A stretch of 64,000 nt of DNA. Origin: Eutypa lata (Eukaryota; Ascomycota; Sordariomycetes; Xylariales; Diatrypaceae). The translations under genes were made by a program, and so were the position numbers. The stretch is from the NCBI GenBank assembly GCA_022661535.1, contig JAKULF010000011.1, positions 2,108,001 through 2,172,000 of the forward strand, read 5' to 3'. Positions 22,201 to 35,019 of the stretch are shown one piece after another; the first letter of the stretch is position 1, and each line of letters starts with the position of its first letter. The notes beneath the pieces were generated by a model. The model was not told where the DNA came from and did not search any database. It saw only the letters and a program-made list of their open reading frames with translations.

Positions 22201-25200
22201 CCCATAGAGATTGGAAGGGGCGGCCCGAGCCAACCAAGCTAGGTAATCAGAATCAACGTTGGGTGCGAGATATGACATATCTGGTACTATAGGAACCTAG
22301 CTGGAAGGGAGGGGCATCTCTTTCAATTTCTAGTAAACGTAATTTTTACATTGCTTGTGGAAGGAACTTGCAGGATATGGTCCATCATGGAGTTGGATAT
22401 AATAGCGTCATGACCGTCTCATCACCTTGCCACCTTGTCAAGACCTCAACAACCACTAACCTACGTACATACATGCCTTACATACTATAAAATCTCTACT
22501 TCGTGTAAGTTGGTAGGCATATAACCTAAATATGAATCTATTTATAGATATCTACACCTTGATAATATATTATCACCTCTTTTGGGCCGAGTAGTGGATA
22601 TTTATAGTATTATGTTCTACTTATTTTGACAAAAGATTTCATTTAAGGACTTACTACAGACTTGACTGTTGCTTGCCTCTTATTGCATGCTCTCTGGTAC
22701 CTCTGTATATGCCTAGATAGCTAGTTAATGTATTGGTCTTTGTGGTTTAGTGAGCGGTTGGTTTTCCAATTGGCCAGTGAAGGGGTTTATGTTTCGGGGC
22801 TTTAATTCTAACTCTTCAACGACATTGGACAATGAAAACGGTAGTGAGACACCGAGGAGTCTACCTTCGGATACGATAGTCCGAAGTTTGTTTGTACTCT
22901 TTTATGAGACAACGCCTAATTCTTTCCTACGGAAAGTAAATGTAGCCTTTCAGGCCCACATATCTCTGTGATTTTAATGTCTGGGATAATTTTAAGTTAG
23001 CTGCTAACGTAGGCGGCCCTTTTTGCCACAGTATATCAATGAAATGTGCCTGCTCTGCCCCCGCAATAGGGGGGTTGGACGGCTCTAACAGGAAGGGGCT
23101 ATTTGGAGCCATAGTTAGGACCGACCTATGTAGTAAGTTCTCTACTAATGACTAGTTCCAGTCGTTGTCGCTAATTTGTCCAAGTCTTGACTTTTGGTGC
23201 GTTCTAGGATTTGAATAAGAATATGGTTATAGGGGGTGTAAGCTAGGTCTAGCGCTTACAGGTTCTCCCCTTAGACTAGTTCACTTACATAGGAATTGAG
23301 GAACTTGTGAGGCATCTGACGTATTATATATATATGATCTCGCAACCTAGAAAGATTGTTCTTGTGTCGTATGTAGGTGCTGGCTCAGATCGAGTTGAGA
23401 TATAAGCCTACTAAAGGTGCACGTTGTTGAATGATTGGTCGGTAGGCGATCTTGAATCCTGTAGTCTTGCTTTGCGTGCTTCGAGCCCTTGTCTGGCCTG
23501 TGCGACTCATGAACGCAATCCATTGGCTCAATAAGATCATTGACAGAACATGTCATTGGCCCGAAATCTTAAGACATATGTAAGTAATCAAAGCTCCATT
23601 GGGCCGTCATATCAATTTAATTTATACAGCCACGCGGCGTGGTTTTCTGGACACGGCCCGCCGTGGTATCGCTTCGGAACCTTTCCCCGTATCTGCTATC
23701 ACCCGTGTCAGAAATAAGCTTGACGTCCAACGGTAGGGCTCCCGGCAATCAGGGGTGCGTCCCGCCATGAACAACGGGCGACTTTGGTTGCAAACCTCCC
23801 GAATATGTACCCATGAGTACGGGACTAGGAGACAATGTCTTCGGCCATGGTGGATCAATTTGAAGGTTTCGCAATCGTTAGTCGAAATTTCGGTGAAGCA
23901 ATGACCATTGTGTGAACATTCCTAAGCGAGCTCGACATTGCAAACCCCCATGACTCGCACCTCTCACAAGTTCGAGATAAGGAACGTGGGCACCAGAAGA
24001 GATAGCAAATGATTTTTTAAAACTATGTATGAGCCTAATGCGAACTTCGGCCACGTATCATGGGATTGTTGAGTCTGTCTAGCGGTCAAGAAGTTTGCGC
24101 ATCTGCACATGGAGTAAAAAATCTTGTCCGTTTAAATATTAGCACACCGTTCGTTAGAATTTTATTTTGGGTTTTGCAGGGCAATCCCGGGAGAATTGGT
24201 TTTTTATTACAAGAAGACATGCTTTTCCTTGAGTCGCTCAAAGCGACTGTAACCTCTTCATAATCGCATATCATCCAGGAACGTGTGGATGATAAACCAC
24301 TTACCTACCTCTAGGTATGTGATTTTCGTAGGGCTTGACAAAGATAAGAGTCCCCTTTGGGAGGAGGCGCTTGACAGTCCGATCTCCGCATGTGTCGGAT
24401 ATTTGCCAAGTAAATATAAGGTAACCAAAGGCTTCCAGGACGTCCACCGCGTGCGCAGGTACATAAGCCGTTACTACATTGGGCATCGTCTTTAGGTAAG
24501 TGCTGTTCAATATATCCATCCATATGTCAACTTATTAAATCTATCGAGATCTGGGTTTTTAGGTATGAGACCACAAGCAGATAAGTAAGTACCTTAGGAA
24601 CAAGTCAGTGAGGGCACACTTGTGTTACGTTACAGCATTTATGATTTTCTTACTTATAATGCAGTATATTCGCTGATAAAGCTCCTTACCTACATCCATA
24701 GACGTCAACTTACATCCCCATAGGTCAAAGATTCAGCAAGATATCAACGTTGAATATCACGTAACTACTCACTTACAACTCACTTACATACATGTATGTA
24801 TAGCTATAGTTATCTGCTCAGCTGACATTGAACTCCTAACATCGGCCTGGTCATTTTATACGTTTTCGTAGTGAACTTGTGGAGTGGGTGACGTTCTTAA
24901 CCCCACCAAAGCTAAAGTTTTGCTGGATTGTATGTATGTATGTACATGTTAGTGAGTGGGCTAGGCTATGGTTCTAAGGTACCTGCCTAGACAAGCCCAG
25001 GGGTGTTGTTGCCCAGGTTGTTGGGTTCTTGCGCTCAGTCGTCAATTGGGCTGGGCTGGCTGGGCTGGGCTTGCTGGCCCGCATTCAAATTCCAGGTGGA
25101 CTGGGGGATTTCCGCCACCAATTCGAATTCGACCTTTTCATTTGTTACCTCTGCCTTAACCCACACATACACTTACCACATAATACGTAGCCTACAGAAG

Positions 25201-25647
25201 CAGAGAAGATAACAAAAACCATTTGATCCTGACTGTCCCCTTAATGTTCATCTGTATTGGATTCTCTTATTATAATACCTAACTAGTACGTAGCCTCTAG
25301 TACCTTATTGCTTATGTATGTGGAAAGACGACGATCTATCTATCTTCCTATCTTACTACGTAGGAACTAGACTACATTCTCCTGTGCTAATTTCTTATAA
25401 TTACTATTTTACCTAGCTCTAGTTACCAGAGAGCAGTCAGATAACCAGATCAGAGCAGATCAAAACCAAACGAAACAAGTCGAGAGACGATAATCAATAA
25501 CCCCACGCCCACTACACGTCTACGACCGACTCCCACCCACGCCACCACCACTACCACCGCGTTCTAAAGCTTGCATTGCATTCATTCCCTGCGAATCATT
25601 CCTCCATCACTCCTACATTGTCATGGTATTCGTCCAATGTTCACCTC
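19243..25647. other. Long gene-poor spacer with weak coding traces
   Basis: 6.4 kb with no gene I can support firmly. It includes a GCC/GTC-rich low-complexity stretch (20840-21010). Several minus-strand segments read like exons: around 21844-22140, ending in a GTAAGC donor; 21138-21254, encoding a Lys-rich start and ending in a GTAAGT donor; and 22930-23112. I could not join them into one convincing gene. The right end is the KCS1 promoter and leader. Confidence 0.45.
20880..22140 (-). other. Possible multi-exon or decayed gene on the minus strand
   Basis: A segment at 21844-22140 reads openly (including GRFEFEMPELGNSP) and ends at a GTAAGC donor. A TTTTCATTTTAG acceptor near 21660 leads into another open stretch in the compatible phase. 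Further on, 21138-21254 starts MSYKRKKRKNKKSKKK and ends at GTAAGT, and 20880-21050 gives a Gly/Asp/Asn-rich frame with a repeated IAL motif (PVVIALRSS, PFIIALKGS). No family was recognised and no complete start-to-stop model was found, so treat this as a hint only. Confidence 0.22.
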
Positions 25648-25667
25648 ATGTCCGATCAGTCTCATGA
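25623..25667 (+). promoter_or_regulatory. Upstream ORF overlapping the KCS1 start codon
   Basis: An ATG at 25623 opens a 14-codon frame that ends in TGA at 25665-25667, overlapping the KCS1 ATG (25648) in another frame. If it lies in the mature leader, ribosomes starting there could not reinitiate at the main start without moving back, so it could lower KCS1 translation. Confidence 0.4.
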
Positions 25668-28600
25668 AGAGGGAAATGCCGCACCAGCTGCTGCCGTCGC
25701 CGTCGCTACTACCGCTGCCAATGCGACCGCGCCCTCTCCTGCATTGGTGAGCTCTACTGCTGTCCTGCTAGACCCAACTTTGCCCACCACCTCCCAGAAT
25801 GTGGTGGAAGGGGGTGATGCTGGGAGCCCGATGAGTGCCACTGCTACCACTGGGACCGTCACTGATAACCCATCCTCTGAAGCTGTCACTCTGACTGGCT
25901 CACCGTCCAAGCCCCCATCCCCGTCCATATCTGCGCCTCCGGTTTCGTCCTTGGACCTCCCTGCACCGATACATGCGTATCTCTCGTCATCTTCCACAGA
26001 AGTGGTACCGTCAGATGCAGATACATGCAGAAGTACTGCCCCTGACGCCAATGTACCTTCCCTCCCTCTAGCCCCAGCAGCACCCACTACTGGTGCCAGC
26101 GATAACCACCAACACCACCACAACCATGTCGATCCGAGCAATAAGAAGTCCCGGCCACCACTGGTCAATCATAGATCCAGTGGTGCGTCGCTACTAACCC
26201 AAGCTCTTGCTTCTGCCAGAGGCATTCCTTCATCCCAAATCGCCCAGCAAGAACAGCGCGGTCATGAACAGAAGCCCGCGCAGCCCAACGAGCCAACCCA
26301 AACCTATCGCGCCAGCAATAACACGATTGGAGCGAGTGCTACGCCCACGACAGTAACACGACATGATGACTTCATTAGGCAGACTGGCGGTAGCTCCGTG
26401 ACGCCGACGAGCTTTTCCTTACCTACTGAGGCAGTTACGACAGAAGCTTTGTTGTCTCAGTCTCCCCCCGAATTGCGTCTCGAGACAGATACCCCAACTA
26501 CACCCGCCCCTATGTCGGATATTCTACATGAAACTTCGTTGCTCGCGAGTCCCCGAGACTTCGCTAGGACGTTTATGAATGGGGGGCGGTCGTTAGAGCG
26601 TACGGTGAGAGAGATGAAACCATCTCAACCAGGCGGTTCCGAAATATCAGCGGGAAATATCAAAGATAGTTCCATTTCCCACCCAGTTAGCGGCCAAGGA
26701 AACATTCCTTATACAATTGATAAGCGCGAACCGCTTCCCGACTCGATTGCTCAAAGTAGACCGCGACATGCTGAACGCACCGTGTCAATGGGTCTCGAGA
26801 AGGCGTGGTCTATTGATACTGGTGATGTTATCGGCATTCACGATGGACAAGGTCAGGTGGAGAAGTCTATCACTGAAGTTTTGGCAGGTATGGAACCTAC
26901 TCGCAGTCGAAAAGCAAGTCACAGTCTGCGGTTCTTCAAAGAAGCTCTTCCGAACGAAAAGGGCAAACGCAAGGATGGGCGCTCGGGAGGTCACCAGGGA
27001 GAGAAATTACCACCAACAAATGAAACGTTGTCAGATGTTCTTACCCAAACTCCTCATGAAGACCAACACCCTCGGCCCTCACCTGCGTTGCCAACGCCAA
27101 GAAAGGACCTCCCCTCTCCTTCCCCCATTACGAACGGCCAGTCTTTACCTCTGAGAACCTCTGATACGGCCTCTACTGCTAACCGGATCTTGGGACCGGA
27201 CTACTTTAGTCTTTCGAAGCATCGGAGGGAGAACGTCAAATCCCCGAATAAGGGAGACACCGGTTTAGAGACACCTTCAATCAAACTAGTGACGGATAAG
27301 GTCCGACGCGATTTGCTGCCTGATGCTCTAGCATCCATTGATGAAAACTTGCAGCTTCGCAGGGCGTCGGTTGATAGTACCGAGATTAGAGAGCAACCCG
27401 AGACGGGCGAGGACTCTTCCGAAGAGAAAATATCCTCTGCGGTATTCCTGCCACACCAGGGTTTGGAAGGACCTCAAGACATCGTGGATAGCCCACCTCC
27501 AAGCTTCCTTGGTCATCATGCTCTGCCTCGGCGGTCTACTAAAGAGAATTTCCATCCTTGGTTAGTCAAAGCAGATGGGCAGGGAACGGAATCTGAAGGG
27601 GAGAAGAAAGAAAATGATATCATCAACCATAATGTTGATCCTATCCAGAAAGTCAGAAGTTTCCCGCCGGATGTCGGCGATGAGTGTGCTATAGAAGAAG
27701 AAGTTGAATCATCTCGAAGACCTGGTTATTCTTCCCAGATGTCTTCCCGCCCGATTTCCCAATATTACGATGAAATTGTCCATGACCATCAATATGAGCC
27801 TGAGACCCCCCTTGAGGCAATCGAACTTATTCCCTATAAGCATCAGGTAGGAGGTCATACAACTCTATGGAGATTTTCCAAGAGAGCTGTCTGCAAGCAA
27901 CTAAATAATCGAGAAAATGAGTTCTATGAGAATATTGAAAGATATCATCGTGATCTCCTACCATTCTTGCCAAGGTGTGTAAACCGCAAACCTGCCTCGC
28001 TGCTTAGTATTATACCCCCTTTGCGGTCTTTGTGCGAAGATCGCGCTGTATATCCAACGTGTGCTAACTACCTACAGGTATATTGGCGTTCTTAACGTGA
28101 CTTTCCAAAAGCAGCCGCGGCGTCGGTCGACAGCCAAGAAAGACGAGGTCCCCGTATTAGACCATCAGCAAGTTGGTCAAGATACTCGCTCTAATAGTCA
28201 GGATGGGAACGACGAGAAGCGTGCCGAGCAAACACCGAAAAAGACGGGCGATGAAGGACAGAACCATCGACGTATGATTAGCCAATCTATGCAGTCAGGT
28301 CATGTCTCAAGACCAACGGTTACCTTCGTCGACAACCGACATATCCTACCACGGAGCTTCCTACAACCGGGGGCGGCATCTGACCGTTCTAGGAGTAAGT
28401 CTGATGTTGGCAGCGAACAGTACGAAGCTGGAAATTACTCGCAAAATCTAGGTAACGGCGCGCCTCTACGTCGGCCTAAATTAGAGGAGCGGCATGCAAA
28501 CAGCTGGGGAGCAACCACAGTCAACAAGCGACTTCGAAATGAAGTATTCAATGATGCTTTTTTGAAACAACCTGTTACTGTGCAACGACACCAACGACCG

Positions 28601-30034
28601 GCCTCCCATTCGCGATCAATACCTCATCGCGCCATACAGCTAGAGCCAAGACCTGCTAGTGCTTATGGTTCTGCAAACGGTGGAAATCCGATCGAACAAC
28701 CCGCGGAACCAGAGAGGAAGGCGGACCCTGAGAAAACAATGCCGCCGCAGTTTGCACAGACTCAAAGCGACCTTGGTCCGAAAAATGCCTTCTTGAATAT
28801 AGAAGCTCTTGACAATGTTAAGGATATCACTGGTAGTAGTGCCCCGGAGCCTGAGACGCTCGCAGGGCAATTCCCCCCGCGGCAACGTCGGAAGCGGCGC
28901 TATTCCGGTAGTGGTCTCCGTCGGAAACCTCTAGATGTCAACCATTCCGACGGGAACTACATGTATCAGTCGCGGGGCAATTTGCAATTTTTTGAGGATG
29001 CCGATGACGCCAGTTACGCAGCGGAAGGTGAGGCGTCGCAAGCCGCACCACCGTTACCTGATGCACAATCTGGGAATAATCAAAGCCAAGAGTCTTCTGC
29101 ACCAGGAACCTTGACAATGCCTTCTATACCGCAATCTGGTTTCTCGTCCGTGGTAACATCAGGACTACCAAGCCCAGCGATAGAGGGGAGGAAAATACCC
29201 CGGCCGAACAACCCCAAGGAGGCTCGAGCCCAGCAAGGCTCAAGGGTAGAATACTTTCTGTTACTGGAAGATTTGACATCTGGCATGAAACGACCTTGCA
29301 TCATGGATCTGAAGATGGGCACTCGACAGTACGGCGTCGAAGCCAGCGCCAAGAAACGAGAATCACAGCGGCGCAAGTGCGCATCGACCACTTCGCGAGA
29401 TCTGGGTGTTAGAGTCTGTGGACTACAAGCTTGGGATGCGAAGTCCCAAACTTATATTTTCAAAGATAAATACTGGGGCCGGGATCTCAAAGCCGGCGAC
29501 GAATTCCAGAGGGCACTAACATTGTTCCTCTACGACGGCGTTGATTACAGTAGCGTTCTTCGACACATACCGACTATCCTCCAGAAGCTAAACCAGCTTG
29601 AGACTACAATACGGCGTCTTCGAGGGTATCGATTCTATGCCGCTAGTCTTCTCATGTTTTACGATGGCGACACCTCCGACGACGAATACGACTCAACCAT
29701 AGATGATTCTACTACGGATTTTCCGACGGACACAGAAGATTCCCCCGATACACGACGGCGGAAGCATAAAAAGAGGGAGATCGACTTCAAAATGGCAGAT
29801 TTTGCCAATAGCGTGACACCGGGTGAGCTTGCGGCAGGCAAACCATGCCCACCGAAGTATCCAGACCAAGCCGATAGTGGGTTCCTCCGTGGCCTCCGGA
29901 CGCTCAAGAAATACTTTCTCCAGATACAACGAGATGTGCGAGATGAGCTAGGACTTGTAACCCAACATAGACACCACTCAAGGGACTTGAATGATATGGG
30001 CGAGAATGACGAGGAGCTCTTAGTAAGCGATTAA
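25648..30034 (+). CDS. KCS1: Inositol hexakisphosphate kinase (Kcs1-type)
   Basis: Model join(25648..27974,28078..30034), 1,427 aa. The enzyme phosphorylates IP6 (and IP5) to inositol pyrophosphates, which act in phosphate sensing, vacuole function and stress responses. The kinase domain begins at the end of exon 1 (IELIPYKHQVGGHTTLWRFS) and continues across a 103-nt intron (GTGTGT donor, GCTAAC branch, CTACAG acceptor) into YIGVLNVTFQ. The family hallmark P-x3-D-x-K-x-G is present as PCIMDLKMGTRQYG near 29293. The C-terminal SSLL-type motif appears as YAASLLMFYDGD, with an acidic Asp/Ser insertion after it. The first 700 residues are disordered and Ser/Thr/Pro-rich, as in other fungal Kcs1 proteins. 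The start is the first in-frame ATG; an out-of-frame ATG lies 25 nt upstream. Confidence 0.94.
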
Positions 30035-31996
30035 TAAGACAGAGAACAAGGTCTGATCTTCAGACCCTGTTACATGCGAACCATCTACACACTACGACCA
30101 GCTATTGATATGTGAGGCGCGAAAAAGATTCTCGGAAAATGGCTATCAAAAGGAAGGGGGAAGAGGAGGCGGGGCCTCTTTTCATCCGGGACAGATTTTT
30201 TTTGGGTTGTTTCTTCCAAGTCACAGAGCTCGGGTCGACCGATATTGGCGTAACTAGAGATGGCGAAGGGAGAGGCGCATTTTTCAAGGGGCCTTTACTT
30301 TTTTTTCTTCGTATGTTTCACGGGCTACATCAGTCTCAGGAAAGAAAAAAACTGTCGGGCTGGGATTCCTCGGTTGCTAGGTTTTTATCTTTTGGGTCAA
30401 GGCACGGGATTTCTTTTCCCTTTCTCATCAACATACCCCTCGCATGTTTTTGGGCGTCAAAAGAGTTTGATTTACTATTGTCGTTATTCCTATTATTATT
30501 ATGCCTTGATCATGATACCTACCGTACGGGGCTGATGGTTGCTTTGGTCTGTTTGCTTGGTCTGGACTTGGTTTCTTCTTCTTATTTTATCCTTTCTTGG
30601 TAGGAGGGGAGGAAGATGACGTGAAGAAGAGGAGGTGGCAGTTGAAGGGGGATAACAAGAGAGATATCTAGGTTAGAGAACTTCGTTGCTAGCACCAATC
30701 TGCGATTAGGGGAAGGGGAAGGGGAAGGGAAGGGGGACTGGGACGGACTAGGCTACGTTAGATAATGCCATACTGAAGGGAGTAAGTAGCATTGTTAGTT
30801 AACTAGCTAGTTAGTATCAGCTTTGAAGATACGATGATGATGCCTTGCTGATTACGTGAGTGGGGATGTTGTCGGGTGGTGGTGATGGTGGTGGTGGTTG
30901 TTTATTATTACTTATTGGCTAGGAGTTTGTTTTTCTTTTCTTTTCTTACCATGAACCAGAACGAGATTGAAATAAAATGTTTTTAAAAAGATAAAAGTTG
31001 ATTGCTTGCTTGCTTATGCTTGTTGTTGGGTACGTGAGATGATATCAAGCAGGTAGATAGTATTTAAGCCGCCTCGCTTGCATACTTATATTATATAGGT
31101 AAAGCTTTAATGGCGAACCAAGTAAGCATAAGTGTATTTATGTGTTCTCGACACTACTACGTACTGGTAGGTCATGATGATGGAGGGATGTATTGGTTCA
31201 TCCCTCTAGAATGTAAAACTTGAAAATGTTCTTGTCAAGGCCGTATCACTGACTCCTTCCAAGGACTTAACTATTTCAAGGTATGTGCTAGTTACTCTAG
31301 AAAGAAGCGTGTAAATATATATTATCATAGGTACCTAGTTGTCAATGCCCCTTATGTTCCTGCTTCAGTTCCTGCTTTAGTTCGTGCATGTCTCGTTAAT
31401 GTCTCACTTTGGAAGTATGTATGATACCCAATCTTTGCCCTTCCATCCCGGCATCCATCCATACCTACACACTTCATAAATGGAATAGGTGACAAGGTAC
31501 ATATGTAGTTAGGGGTGTGGACAGGGAAGCAGGGGGCCCGGGGGAGGGGGAGGGGGCGTGTCCGCTAGGCTCTAGCTATGTACGTACATAGTGGGTGGGG
31601 CTGACCCCTACTTGAGCTACTGTAGGGCTGAGTGGGACAGGGTGGCAGCTTCTTTATGTTCTTTATTACGACGTCAATTTCTTAGTCGCAAAATCACATG
31701 GGCACATGGGGTAGGAGGACCAAGCAAACATTTCGAGGTAGTTTCAAGTAGGTAATTGTCTAACACAACTCCCAACTAGATGACCTGCTTGTTACCTTCT
31801 CGTAATACAGTAGTAACCGGGCTACCCAACTTCGAGAACACAGTACCCTCTCGCTAATTTCTTCTCTTTTCGAGAAGATAAGAAATGTGAAAAACCTCGC
31901 CCCTCTCGGCTCACCCCGAAAACAACCACCACCGCCCATCACCACCACCACTACCACCACAACGACAAACATAACGAAGAACGTAACGAAGAAAAG
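30035..31996. other. Intergenic between KCS1 and ALG2
   Basis: No gene is supported. It contains purine-rich GGGGAA repeats near 30710-30740 and G-rich runs near 31530-31560. The right end is the ALG2 promoter, with a CCACCA-rich leader just before the ATG. Confidence 0.6.
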
Positions 31997-33777
31997 ATGG
32001 CTGAAAAGAAACCCGCCGAGTACAACAAGAGCGACGGCTTCACCAAGAAGACCATAGTCTTCCTGCACCCGGACCTGGGAATTGGCGGAGCTGAGAGACT
32101 CGTCGTCGATGCCGCTGTCGGCCTTCAGAACCGCGGCAACAAGGTCGTCATCTTCACAAGCCATTGCGATCCTAAGCATTGCTTTGACGAAGCTCGTGAT
32201 GGTACGTTCATTTCCCTGTGTGCTTTCCATCAAGTCCAGCTTCCGTCCCACCACCCCCTCCTCCCCCTCCTTCCTTGGCCCATACAATCCTGTTGTCTAC
32301 CCCTCAATCGATCCTGTCTTAGACACACCTTCCTGTTCATGTCATATCGATGATGACTGCGGTATCGAACAATACTCTAACACACACCCCTCAACGAATA
32401 GGAACCCTCGACGTCCGCGTCCGCGGCAACACGGTGATCCCGCCCTCGATCTTCGGCCGGTTCAGCATCCTTTGTGCGATCCTGCGCCAACTCCACCTCC
32501 TCCTACAAATCTATGCGACCTCCGAGATGCACGCCCTGCAACCCGACGCCTTCTTCGTCGACCAGCTGAGCGCCGGCCTACCCCTCCTACGACTGCTCCT
32601 CTCTCTTATGGCCACCGCCCCATCGTCATCATCATCGTCCTCGACCACCAAAACAACAGCACAAGCCCGCATCTTCTTCTACACCCACTACCCGGACCTC
32701 CTGCTCGCCCGCGGCCGCGACCGCTGGTGGAAGCGCGCCTACCGCGTGCCGTTCGACGCGCTCGAGCACCGGAGCATGGGCTTCGCCGACGCCGTCGCCG
32801 TCAACTCGAACTTCACGCGCTCCGTCGTCGCGCGCACCTGGCCTGACCTCGCGCGCCGCAAGGACCTGCTGACCGTGTATCCGTGCGTCGACACCGATGT
32901 TTCTTCTTCCGCCTCCACCAAAACCGACGCCGACGAAGACGAAAAGCCCCTCTGGAACGGAAAGCCGTTCCTCCTGAGTATCAACCGCTTCGAGCGCAAG
33001 AAGGACATCGCGCTGGCGATCCGCGCGTTCGCGGGCTTATCCGCACAGCAGCGCCAGAGCCAGGGCCAGGGCGGCGCGGCACGCCTCGTCGTGGCCGGCG
33101 GCTACGATGCCCGCGTTGCCGAGAATGTCGGGTACCACAAGGAGCTGGAAGCGCTGGCCGAGGCGCAAGGCCTCAGCTCGCGCACGGCGCGGACGACGAC
33201 CACGGCGCTCTTCGAGGTCCCCGACGACATCGACGTGGTGTTCCTGCTGAGCGTGCCCAACGCCCTGAAGGAGGCCCTGCTCCGCGACGCGCGCCTCCTC
33301 GTCTACACCCCCGCCGGCGAGCACTTCGGCATCGTGCCCCTCGAGGCGATGCTGCGCGGCGTTCCGGTCCTGGCGGCGGACTCGGGCGGGCCCGTCGAGA
33401 CGGTCGTGGAAGGGGAGACGGGGTGGTTGCGGGATCCGACCCGTGTGGAGCTGTGGACCGAAGTCATGGATCTGGTCCTCAATCGAATGTCCGTGGTAGA
33501 CTTCCACCGCATGCGTACTGCGGGGGTCAAGAGGGTCAAAGACGGCTTCGGCCAGGATCAGATGGCGCTGAGACTTGATGGGATCTTCGAGGAGTTGTTG
33601 CACGGTAACAAGAGTGATGAAGGGCAGGCGGAGGCCGTCTTGTTCCTGCTGCTTGCTGTGGGCAGCGTGCTGGTCGCGGCTGTCGCGGCTGCGGTCGCGG
33701 CTGCTTGGGTGCTGCTTGTGCCCTTCCTGGCTGGGAAGAGTGGGGAGCAGGAAGAGGTTGTTTGGGCTGAGGCCTGA
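31997..33777 (+). CDS. ALG2: ALG2 alpha-1,3/1,6-mannosyltransferase
   Basis: Model join(31997..32201,32402..33777), 526 aa. ALG2 adds the second and third mannoses (alpha-1,3 and alpha-1,6) to the dolichol-linked oligosaccharide on the cytosolic face of the ER, using GDP-mannose. The N-terminus has the GT-B donor start IVFLHPDLGIGGAERLVVDA. The C-terminal half has LLSINRFERKKDIALAIRAF and the GT4 E-X7-E element GEHFGIVPLEAMLRGVPVLA. A hydrophobic C-terminal stretch near residues 495-520 (Ala/Val/Leu-rich) can anchor it in the membrane. The 200-nt intron has a GTACGT donor, CTCTAAC branch and AATAG acceptor (phase 1) and restores DGTLDVRVRGNT across the junction. Asp/Ser-rich low-complexity insertions near 32620 and 32900 make it longer than yeast Alg2. 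Coding GC is high, as in the chorismate synthase and lipoate ligase genes. Confidence 0.95.
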
Positions 33778-34893
33778 GTTGAGTTGAGTTGAGTTGAGTG
33801 ATCGTGGAGGTGAGAAAGTCAAGGTGATAAATCGTGTTAGGAATGCAGGTTGGAGTTTTGTTGACTTCTTTTTCTTTCATACATATGGATGTACCAATGT
33901 ACGGATGTATGTACGTAGGTACGTACAGTTACGATCAACAGTTGGTTCATACAGTTACGATGAACAACTGGTTCGTACAGTCACGATGGACAAATGGCTC
34001 GTACAGTTACGATGGACAAATGGCTTACTAGTGGGCAAGTGAGCAAAGCAAATCAAGCAAGAAAGCAAGCAAGAAAATGAGTGTGAAGGGTGTTGTGAGG
34101 AAGAGAGGAGGGAGGACGTGCTAGCATGTCAGTGTAAGATGCGTTGAGTTTTTGTTCTTGTTTTTTGCTGTTGCTAGATAGAGAGAGCTAGAAAGGAAGA
34201 AAAGATACCCGGTTGCGTTCATCGTTCTTTGCCTTGCCTTAGTTTGGTTTTTCTGTTCACCTCGTTTTGTTTCGTTGGGTCTTTTTTTTCGTGCGATTTC
34301 GTTGGGCTATTTATTGTTACGCTGTCTCCGCTATGCATGTCAACATCTGACTCACGATGATGTTGCTCGTGTGTGCTGGGATAACCATCCGGCCTATTGT
34401 TTCTAGCTATTTAGCCTATCAGTGATCGTGACTGCTCGCTTGGTGGGATAAGCGGCTTGGGTTGCTATGTTGAAGGACCCCCCTGCGGCAGGGGCGATGT
34501 GTACGTCTAGCCCTACTGCCTAACTAATCACCTAGCACTGTATTGTACAGAAGATGTAGTTTTACAATAGGTGTGAATTTGTATGTGTAGAGTGATCTCT
34601 TTTCGTTTTTCATTAACTTTATATTGCTCAAACTCGGCCATTGTGACTAGAACCTGACGTTCGGGCTGGCTCAGATATCAACATCAGGGCATGTCTACTA
34701 ACACCTTTTGTCTTGCATAAAATATGTATTTGGTTTTCCTAGCGTTAACTTTTGTACTTGGGTTAACGAAGGGCATTATTGTCACGCTATTTAGATAGTC
34801 AGATTATGAGAACCAAACAAGTATGAGAAGAGAATAAAGCAAATCGTATTGTGACATCGTATTTGAATATCGAGGCTATTCCCCAACAGAAAA
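33778..34893. other. Intergenic downstream of ALG2
   Basis: It begins with a GTTGA pentamer run at the ALG2 stop, then carries a 26-bp tandem repeat (33925-34028). No coding region is supported in the rest. Confidence 0.6.
33925..34028. repeat. 26-bp tandem repeat, four copies
   Basis: Four head-to-tail units begin at 33925, 33951, 33977 and 34003. Each starts ACAGT(T/C)ACGAT and has a variable ACAA-TGG-T second half. Copies 3 and 4 are the most alike, which suggests growth from the right end. Confidence 0.9.
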
Positions 34894-35019
34894 CTAGAAT
34901 ATCCCACAACACCATATACTGTACTCCTGATTCTTCCGGGGCTTCTTCTTCACGGGCTTCTTCTCCAGGACCTTCTTCTCCAGCTCCTTGACTCTTTTCT
35001 TTTCCTTTTGCTCCAGCTC
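34894..35019 (-). pseudogene. In-frame coiled-coil continuation after the TAG stop
   Basis: Directly after the TAG at 35020-35022 the frame stays open for 41 codons, starting ELEQKEKKRVKELEKK and ending in a Cys-containing tail before the next TAG at 34894. It continues the Glu/Lys/Leu heptad pattern of the preceding gene, so it is probably the severed C-terminus of that protein. Confidence 0.5.

Noticed and set aside
22750..22971. 73-codon plus-strand ORF in the long spacer
   Set aside because: Short and unsupported by motifs or splice sites; expected by chance in 6 kb.
24301..24519. 72-codon minus-strand ORF with a vaguely methyltransferase-like RLLPKGTLIFV segment
   Set aside because: The resemblance covers only about ten residues, there are no flanking domain blocks, and an overlapping ORF in another frame is equally open.
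33037..33822. 261-codon minus-strand ORF opposite ALG2
   Set aside because: Antisense shadow of the GC-rich ALG2 exon; no motifs.
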